Shown here: positions 1-4,566 of the stretch, piece after piece | Position numbering within the stretch: position 1 is the stretch's first letter | Layout of the letters: every line of letters begins with the position of its first letter | Source: Coriobacteriia bacterium | GTDB taxonomy: Bacteria; Actinomycetota; Coriobacteriia; Coriobacteriales; UBA8131 | Direction: 5' to 3' | Assembly: GCA_009781535.1 (NCBI GenBank) | Contig: WQXX01000042.1 | Location: 1-8,463 of the forward strand | DNA length: 8,463 nt | Made by a program: the position numbers and the translations under genes | Notes under the pieces: generated by a model | What the model saw: the letters and a program-made list of their open reading frames with translations, nothing else | The model's database searches: none | What the model was told of the DNA's origin: nothing

Positions 1-39
1 AACGTCTCGTTTGAACGTCTCGTTTGAACGTCTCGTTTG
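1..39. repeat. Three exact copies of a 13-bp tandem repeat at the left edge
   Basis: The unit AACGTCTCGTTTG occurs three times head to tail without a mismatch, and the next base (A) would begin a fourth copy. Each unit is itself a small inverted repeat (AACG-TCT-CGTT), and each junction makes another (CGTT-TG-AACG), so the array can fold in several registers. It begins 4 bp beyond the stop codon of the minus-strand surface protein, so it lies in that gene's 3' flank. It has no T-run and so does not look like an intrinsic terminator. The array is cut by the window edge, so its true copy number is unknown. Confidence 0.9.
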
Positions 40-43
40 ATAA

Positions 44-2695
44 TCAGGCAGCTATCTCAATATACTCGTTGATGCGAACGTTGCTCTCGGTATCCCTCTT
101 GTGCAATACTGCCAGGACTACGATGGCAAGCTGCAGTACGAAGAGGATTGCCTGAGGCACCGTCCAGAGGTCTGCCAAGACCATCGGTACAGTGATGTCC
201 TCAGTGGTCAGGAACAGCACTACTGCGATGATTCCAGCGACCAGACAGGCGACACACCAGAGCATTCCATTGCGATACTCCTTTACCGCGTGTGCGTGAT
301 TATTGCTATCCTCATCCTCATCCTTGTTGCCTCTGAAGAGGAAGGCGACAATCATGGCTATGGCGACTAAGATACCAGCAGCCATAAGGATCAGGTTGAG
401 CAGCGCCCAGGAAGAGGTGTTGCCAAGCGGAACGACTTCCTCAACGATGGGGGCTATGGTGCTTACCAGAGGGATAACCTCGCCGTTTATCTCCGTGAAC
501 GCCTGGAGTGGAGCCGCATTGGGGTCAAACTCGGTAACTGCTGGGGGAGTGTTGTTCCCACCTGAGACCACAGGGTTTCCGCTTATGCTCGGAGCCACAG
601 GGGTGCTGTTTCCAGCTGAAGCTGTCGAAGAATCATTCCCATTCGAGCTCATGCCAGCATTGGCTCCATCGCCTTGCTCGGTTCCGTCATTCTCGTCACC
701 AGGCTCGGTTCCATCATTCTCGTCAGAACCATCAGTCGTACCCGTCCCGTCACCCGACTCATCTCCGTCTGAGGTCGTACCAGTCCCGTCGTCACCTTCG
801 TCACCTTCGTCGCCGTCACTACCAGTCCCGTCTTCACCTTCGTCACCTTCGTCACCGTCAGTACCGGTTCCGTCGTCACCATCATCGCCCTCATCATCCG
901 TGCCGGTTCCCACAGGGGGCACGAGGTCTGCCAAGGTGGATACAACAGTGATGGTTCCAAACTCATACTCTATGGTGTAGTTGTCTGCAATGATGCCGCT
1001 CAACTCGATCAGATGGCTTTCACCAGCACGCGCGCTTGCGGTGTAGCTGGTCTGGTACTGGGCGACTCCGCCCAGGATGCTCGGGCCCTCTCCATCAGCA
1101 AAACCGGTTACGGTAAGGCTGAAGACCATGGGGATGGGAGAACCTTGGACAAGCGTCATGTCCTTGACGACGATCGTAAGCACCGCAGGAGTGACTTCCA
1201 GGGCGCCATCCTTGTAGCTGATGACGTAGTTAGGCGTCACATCCACACCGCCAGCATTCTTGATAACTGCATCGCTGATGCCGTTTATGCAGGAACCTGG
1301 GGTTAACAGCATGCCGCTAATCTGCGCGCTTTCGATGTAGTCGTTGCCTGCTAGCGCACCCTCGGTAACCTCACAACCATCGTTCATCAGCATTGTTCCG
1401 TCATAGGGCCTTTTCTCGCTGGCAGCAGTGATGGTGATGTGCCGCGGAGTAATCGTCAGAGCGCCATTTGAGATGGTTGGTTCGTCAAAGAGATGCGTGA
1501 CGTTTTCGCTCCCGCCAACAACACCAGTTGAGGTATTGGGGCCGGTGTACCAGATTTGATATCCCGCAACAGGGCGGAGATTCTGCATATAGATACCTGT
1601 TCCATAACCGGCAGGGTTGGCATTGGTCAAGCCGGTTTGTGAACCAGCGGCTGGCTTAAAGGAGTACATACCGCCGTCGCCAGGATCAGGAAGGGAGATC
1701 GTGTAAAGAGCTGCGCTCGTCGCAGATCCGAGATATTGCGTATCCCCATTGTAGGTGCTTTCGCTGCTCGTGCCATCGATGCTCCACTCAAGCGCACCGG
1801 TTTTATTCTTGTAGTAAAGCTTGAGGACCAGGTTGCCACTCGTGGGCACAGTGCCTGCTGCAATCTCCCAGGGGCAGGTATCATCATACTCATAGCCGAG
1901 GATTCGGATGGGAGTCGCAGAGGTGCTCATGCCGCTGAAGCCTGCGCCGGGGATGACTGCCCAGGCAGCGCCGGTTTCAGCCGGATCAGCAGTGGTATTA
2001 TCGTTGTAGATATAGTGCCTGACCTCATACACCAGGTTGGTGATATTGAAGGTGCCGGTTATTGAGTGTCCACCGGAGCCACTCGAAACAGCCAATGCGC
2101 CATTGTTGAGGCGATTTGCCGGCACGGTCACTGCATAGACAGCATATTTGTATACGTTGTTGTCATCATTGTTGTTGTTGAAGCTTCCAACCTCGATACC
2201 TGCAACGCCAGCATATGACATGCCAGTAAGCGCCTTCTGGCTCGAGGATACAAAGAAGTACAGAGTCACAGACTTGCCGCCTTCATTGATCTGCATGCAA
2301 GCACGGCTAAGGCTGGTCTTGCTATTCGCTGACACGCCACCCCACGTAAGGTCCTGTACATCAGCTGGGACTGTCCAGCCTGATGCAAAGAGGCTGATGG
2401 CGCCGCTCCAGTATTCTTTCTTGGTCGGATTGATGCTCAGATCGAGCCCTGAAGGGGCGCTTGCGCTTTCACCTGAGGTTCCATCATCTTCGCCATCGGA
2501 TTCTGTTCCAAGATCATTGGTGATCTCATCGCCGTTACCGTGCTCCAAATCCTCGCCTAAAGCGACACGAGGAAGAATGGGGAGAAGGGCTGCAACCAGA
2601 ATGATTGCGAGCACGAATGAAAAAAACCGTGCAATTGTTTTTGCCGAGCTGAGGGTTGTCGTACGAGTGTTCATTTGTTGTTTTTTGGTTTTCAT
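44..2695 (-). CDS. Large secreted surface protein with MBG/MucBP-like modules, acidic repeat stalk and three C-terminal membrane helices
   Basis: Predicted 883-residue cell-surface protein; no enzymatic motif is visible, and an adhesive or structural role is inferred. I chose the ATG at 2695 because AGGTGG sits 6 nt upstream; an in-frame GTG at 2719 would add 8 residues but has no such site, and the ATG 7 codons further in is less well placed. Residues about 21-47 form a signal peptide (hydrophobic core, likely cut after ALG). Residues about 222-297 look like a MucBP-type module ending LVLKLYYKN. Residues about 415-503 (with a PYDGT motif) and 504-585 look like MBG-type beta domains. Residues about 595-682 are an Asp/Glu/Gly/Thr stalk with 14-residue repeats. 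Three hydrophobic helices follow at about 761-788, 809-831 and 836-867, then a short charged tail. There is no LPxTG sorting motif, so these helices are the probable anchor. The domain names are pattern-based and unsearched; the gene, signal peptide and helices are firm. Confidence 0.88.
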   Translation of the reverse strand: MKTKKQQMNTRTTTLSSAKTIARFFSFVLAIILVAALLPILPRVALGEDLEHGNGDEITNDLGTESDGEDDGTSGESASAPSGLDLSINPTKKEYWSGAISLFASGWTVPADVQDLTWGGVSANSKTSLSRACMQINEGGKSVTLYFFVSSSQKALTGMSYAGVAGIEVGSFNNNNDDNNVYKYAVYAVTVPANRLNNGALAVSSGSGGHSITGTFNITNLVYEVRHYIYNDNTTADPAETGAAWAVIPGAGFSGMSTSATPIRILGYEYDDTCPWEIAAGTVPTSGNLVLKLYYKNKTGALEWSIDGTSSESTYNGDTQYLGSATSAALYTISLPDPGDGGMYSFKPAAGSQTGLTNANPAGYGTGIYMQNLRPVAGYQIWYTGPNTSTGVVGGSENVTHLFDEPTISNGALTITPRHITITAASEKRPYDGTMLMNDGCEVTEGALAGNDYIESAQISGMLLTPGSCINGISDAVIKNAGGVDVTPNYVISYKDGALEVTPAVLTIVVKDMTLVQGSPIPMVFSLTVTGFADGEGPSILGGVAQYQTSYTASARAGESHLIELSGIIADNYTIEYEFGTITVVSTLADLVPPVGTGTDDEGDDGDDGTGTDGDEGDEGEDGTGSDGDEGDEGDDGTGTTSDGDESGDGTGTTDGSDENDGTEPGDENDGTEQGDGANAGMSSNGNDSSTASAGNSTPVAPSISGNPVVSGGNNTPPAVTEFDPNAAPLQAFTEINGEVIPLVSTIAPIVEEVVPLGNTSSWALLNLILMAAGILVAIAMIVAFLFRGNKDEDEDSNNHAHAVKEYRNGMLWCVACLVAGIIAVVLFLTTEDITVPMVLADLWTVPQAILFVLQLAIVVLAVLHKRDTESNVRINEYIEIAA
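749..874 (-). repeat. 42-bp coding repeats (14-residue acidic stalk units) inside the surface protein
   Basis: Three consecutive 42-bp units encode the 14-residue pattern DGTGTDGDEGDEGE, then DGTGSDGDEGDEGD, then a more diverged DGTGTTSDGDESGD. A partial 12-residue unit precedes them and two 9-residue DENDGTE(P/Q)G units follow. The first two units are very similar at DNA level, so unequal recombination or slippage could change stalk length without shifting the frame. The segment is almost wholly acidic plus Gly/Thr/Ser and is probably an extended flexible spacer, possibly calcium-binding; the latter is only an inference from acidity. Confidence 0.85.
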
Positions 2696-2756
2696 CTTGC
2701 ACCACCTTTTTGTTTTCACCTACGTTATTGACCATGCTACTTGCCACTTGATGCGT

Positions 2757-2785
2757 ATAATGCATTCCTTCTTCTAACAAAACAA
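2757..2785 (-). promoter_or_regulatory. Weak candidate promoter for the surface protein
   Basis: Read on the minus strand, TTGTTT (2785-2780) is followed after exactly 17 bp by CATTAT (2762-2757), which together match 7 of 12 sigma-70 consensus positions. Transcription would begin near 2750, leaving about 55 nt of leader before the ATG at 2695. No better pair was seen in the divergent intergenic region, but the match is modest. Confidence 0.25.
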
Positions 2786-2838
2786 GCCCCGACCACCGCG
2801 ATGAATGGCATATGCAGGGCTTTTACCCTCTCATCGCG
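2784..2838. other. Interleaved inverted repeats (terminator-like or attenuator-like)
   Basis: Two inverted repeats interlock. AAGCCC (2784-2789) pairs with GGGCTT (2817-2822), and CGCGATGA (2797-2804) pairs with TCATCGCG (2831-2838). A minor AGGG/CCCT pair (2816-2819 with 2826-2829) lies inside. The first two cannot form together except as a pseudoknot. On the plus strand the AAGCCC/GGGCTT stem ends in CTTTTA; on the minus strand it is followed by the T-rich TTGTTTTGTT. It therefore resembles a weak two-way terminator or an attenuator in the surface-protein leader. The 27-nt loop makes it a poor classical terminator. The sequence is certain; the role is not. Confidence 0.4.
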
Positions 2839-2870
2839 TTAGAAGGTATAGGAGGAGACAGCAACAGGGC

Positions 2871-2922
2871 TTGACATGAAGATTCCGTGGCTTTGTCATG
2901 GGATTGAAATGCGCTTGACATG
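2871..2922. repeat. Three TTGWCATG boxes at an exact 22-bp period, possible operator array
   Basis: TTGACATG at 2871-2878, TTGTCATG at 2893-2900 and TTGACATG at 2915-2922 start exactly 22 bp apart, about two helical turns. The first and third share ten bases (GCTTGACATG), and the second and third share TTGnCATGGG. The boxes lie on one helical face about 40-90 bp upstream of the candidate permease -35 and behind the surface-protein promoter, where an activator or repressor of either gene could bind. I do not recognise the regulator. The third box also contains a perfect TTGACA, but its downstream -10 (TCAAAT after 16 bp) is poor. Confidence 0.5.
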
Positions 2923-2958
2923 GGTTTGCAAGGGGCTCAAATTTTGGTAAAAATCCCG

Positions 2959-2987
2959 ATGACGACCCAGAGATAATCCACTATAGT
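2959..2987 (+). promoter_or_regulatory. Candidate sigma-70 promoter for the permease gene
   Basis: ATGACG (2959-2964, 4 of 6) and TATAGT (2982-2987, 5 of 6) are separated by exactly 17 bp. Transcription would begin near 2994 and give a leader of about 58 nt that contains the duplicated GGAGG element and the Shine-Dalgarno hairpin. A GATAAT ten bases upstream has no usable -35. Confidence 0.4.
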
Positions 2988-3003
2988 ATCTAAGTATCGG
3001 TGG

Positions 3004-3051
3004 TTGGAGGATATCATTGGAGGATACCCTCCCGTTTAGAAGGGAGAGACA
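3004..3051 (+). promoter_or_regulatory. Permease leader with duplicated GGAGG element and competing Shine-Dalgarno hairpins
   Basis: TTGGAGGATA occurs twice (3004-3013 and 3017-3026). GGAGG at 3019-3023 can pair with CCTCC at 3028-3032 over a 4-nt loop. The same pyrimidine tract, as CTCCC at 3029-3033, can instead pair with GGGAG at 3042-3046 over an 8-nt loop. GGGAG is the permease Shine-Dalgarno, 5 nt before the ATG at 3052. The first hairpin leaves the ribosome site free and the second hides it, so the two form a possible translational switch. Each stem is only 5 bp, and purine-rich ribosome sites pair with pyrimidine tracts by chance, so the switch is an inference. Confidence 0.35.
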
Positions 3052-4371
3052 ATGGGGATGTTCAGTTGGAAACTACACGGCGATGGTAAAACCATCAAAC
3101 AAGGTGAGGTGATTGCCCCTGACGAACGTCTGTCGTGGGTGCGTACGACTGGTATCGGCTTGCAGCACATCGTGGCGATGTTCGGCGCGACCTTCCTCGT
3201 GCCGGTGCTGGTTGGATTCCCACCGTCGACCACCCTGTTCTTTTCCGCAATCTCGACAATGCTCTTCCTTCTCATCACACGTAACAAGGTGCCGAGTTAT
3301 CTCGGCTCTTCTTTTGCGTTCATAGCACCGATAACAGCTGCCATGTCCGGCGGCAATATGGGTGTTGCGACCTTTGGCATCATGTGCGTCGGTATCATTC
3401 TTGGCCTTATCGGCCTGTTGATCATGAAGGTCGGATACAAGTGGGTCGACATCCTCATGCCACCGGTCGTTACCGGCGTCATCGTCGCCCTGATAGGTTT
3501 TAATCTGGCGCCTGTGGCTGTGCAGAACTTCCTCGACTTTCCCATCACGGCTCTGATAACCTTTGGCTCAATTCTCTTGATCCAAGCACTTTTTAAAGGC
3601 ATGATCGGGCGTCTGTCGATTCTCATCGGTGTTATCATCGGTTATGCGTATGCCGCGATACAGAGTATTGTTGTCGCAGACCCAGAGCTGGCAGAGATCG
3701 ATTTTACGGCTATCAAAGAGGCTGCTTGGATCGGCTTGCCGCAGTTCACGCTACCAGTGCTCGACTTCAGTATCCTGCCGATGTTTTTGCCTGTAGTCCT
3801 GGTCTTGATCGCAGAAAACATCGGCCACGTTAAATCGGTGGCGACGATGACCGGTAAGAGTCTTGACAGCTCCATCGGACGCGCTCTGTTTGCTGACGGT
3901 CTCGGCACCATGTTTGCCGGTATCGGCGGTGGTTCCGGTACGACGACCTATGCAGAAAACATCGGCGTAATGGCTGCCACGAAGGTCTATTCCACGGCGG
4001 CATATTGGGTTGCCGGCATCGGCGCCCTGTTGCTTTCGTTGTGCCCGAAATTCGGCGCAGCGATATTCTCGATTCCTGTAGGCGTACTCGGCGGCGTGTG
4101 TATCCTGCTGTACGGTATGATCGGCATGCTCGGTGTGCGTATCTGGGTGGAGAACAAGGTCGACTTCTCCAAGCCGCTCAATATCATCACGGGTGCGGTG
4201 CCACTGGTCATGGGTATCGCTAACTTCAGGCTGGTATTTGGCGCCAATGATGAGGTGGAACTCGGCGGGATCGCCTGCGGCACCATCGCAGCCCTCGTGC
4301 TTTACCACCTCGTACGTCTCTTACAAAAAGCACGCGGCATCGACGTCGAACCAAAGGCGAAGAAGGAATAA
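3052..4371 (+). CDS. Nucleobase:cation symporter-2 family permease (uracil/xanthine type, RutG-like)
   Basis: A 439-residue inner-membrane transporter of the NCS2 family, expected to import uracil or a related nucleobase with protons. The length is normal for the family. The N-terminal motif VIAPDERLSW, then LQHIVAMFGATFLVPVL (37-53) and PSYLGSSFAFIAP (81-93), are diagnostic. IAENIGH (253-259) carries E255 and H259, and TTTYAENIGVM (297-307) carries E302. These line up with UraA E241, H245 and E290, which bind uracil, so the site looks intact. From memory the sequence is closer to RutG (VVAPDERLPF, SYLGSSAAF, TTYAENIGVMA) than to UraA, but no rut or pyr genes are beside it; substrate is therefore not fixed and no symbol is given. 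The first ATG is used because GGGAG lies 5 nt upstream; the ATG two codons later is farther away. It is monocistronic, between its own candidate promoter and a strong terminator. Confidence 0.95.
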   Translation: MGMFSWKLHGDGKTIKQGEVIAPDERLSWVRTTGIGLQHIVAMFGATFLVPVLVGFPPSTTLFFSAISTMLFLLITRNKVPSYLGSSFAFIAPITAAMSGGNMGVATFGIMCVGIILGLIGLLIMKVGYKWVDILMPPVVTGVIVALIGFNLAPVAVQNFLDFPITALITFGSILLIQALFKGMIGRLSILIGVIIGYAYAAIQSIVVADPELAEIDFTAIKEAAWIGLPQFTLPVLDFSILPMFLPVVLVLIAENIGHVKSVATMTGKSLDSSIGRALFADGLGTMFAGIGGGSGTTTYAENIGVMAATKVYSTAAYWVAGIGALLLSLCPKFGAAIFSIPVGVLGGVCILLYGMIGMLGVRIWVENKVDFSKPLNIITGAVPLVMGIANFRLVFGANDEVELGGIACGTIAALVLYHLVRLLQKARGIDVEPKAKKE

Positions 4372-4389
4372 TTGCCTGTATGTACTAGT

Positions 4390-4430
4390 AAGCCCCGGGT
4401 CGCGCACCGCGCGACCCGGGGCTTTCCTTT
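4390..4430 (+). terminator. Strong intrinsic terminator of the permease
   Basis: A perfect 16-bp GC-rich stem (arms 4390-4405 and 4409-4424) with a 3-nt loop is followed by a pyrimidine tract, TTTCCTTTT. It begins 18 bp after the permease stop codon. On the minus strand the hairpin is followed by TTACTAGT, not a T-run, so it is a poor terminator for the converging kinase transcript. Confidence 0.93.
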
Positions 4431-4454
4431 TGCTGGAGCTTTAATGACGAACCG

Positions 4455-4490
4455 CACGTCACCCCAGACCTGATCTGGGGCCTAGCGGGC
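4455..4490. repeat. REP-like palindrome in the convergent intergenic region
   Basis: CCCCAGA (4462-4468) and TCTGGGG (4474-4480) form a perfect 7-bp stem around CCTGA, preceded by GTCA. This layout resembles the common dispersed bacterial palindromes of the form GTCA-CCCCxGACxTGATCxGGGG. Neither strand has a T-run after the stem, so it is not a standard terminator. It lies between the permease terminator and the 3' end of the kinase gene. Whether it is repeated in this genome cannot be seen here. Confidence 0.45.
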
Positions 4491-4510
4491 GATTGGCAGG
4501 GAGTGTGCGT

Positions 4511-4525
4511 GTGTCCGACAGACAC
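4511..4525. other. Small hairpin downstream of the kinase gene
   Basis: GTGTC (4511-4515) and GACAC (4521-4525) flank a 5-nt loop, and a second GTGTC at 4532-4536 could compete for the same partner. It is about 40 bp past the kinase stop codon on the minus strand. No T-run follows, so a terminator role is unsupported; I see no canonical terminator for the kinase gene. Confidence 0.3.
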
Positions 4526-4566
4526 CCGGCAGTGTCCAAAAACCGACTATACTAGCCCTACGAAGA

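Noticed and set aside
1..39. CRISPR array
   Set aside because: The 13-bp units are adjacent with no spacers, and no cas gene is present.
303..980. A 225-codon plus-strand frame, Ser/Pro/Val-rich
   Set aside because: It is the antisense reading of the Asp/Gly/Thr repeats of the surface protein; the low-complexity Pro/Ser pattern is the mirror of those codons.
2696..2719. GTG start of the surface protein eight codons upstream
   Set aside because: The ribosome site AGGTGG lies inside this stretch and is correctly spaced for the ATG at 2695.
2728..2824. A possible small plus-strand RNA: perfect TATAAT at 2756-2761 and a terminator-like end near 2824
   Set aside because: The only -35 (TTGACC at 2728-2733) is 22 bp away, too far, and there is no TGn extension in register. 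RNA-seq could reopen it.
2876..2950. A 24-codon plus-strand frame that could be a leader peptide
   Set aside because: The nearest purine-rich site (GGAGGAG near 2851-2857) is about 18 nt away, it lies upstream of the better promoter candidate, and its codons show no telltale run.
2840..3051. A purine, PreQ1 or PyrR-type leader before the permease
   Set aside because: The conserved core sequences of those elements, as I know them, are not present; only the Shine-Dalgarno hairpin pair was found.
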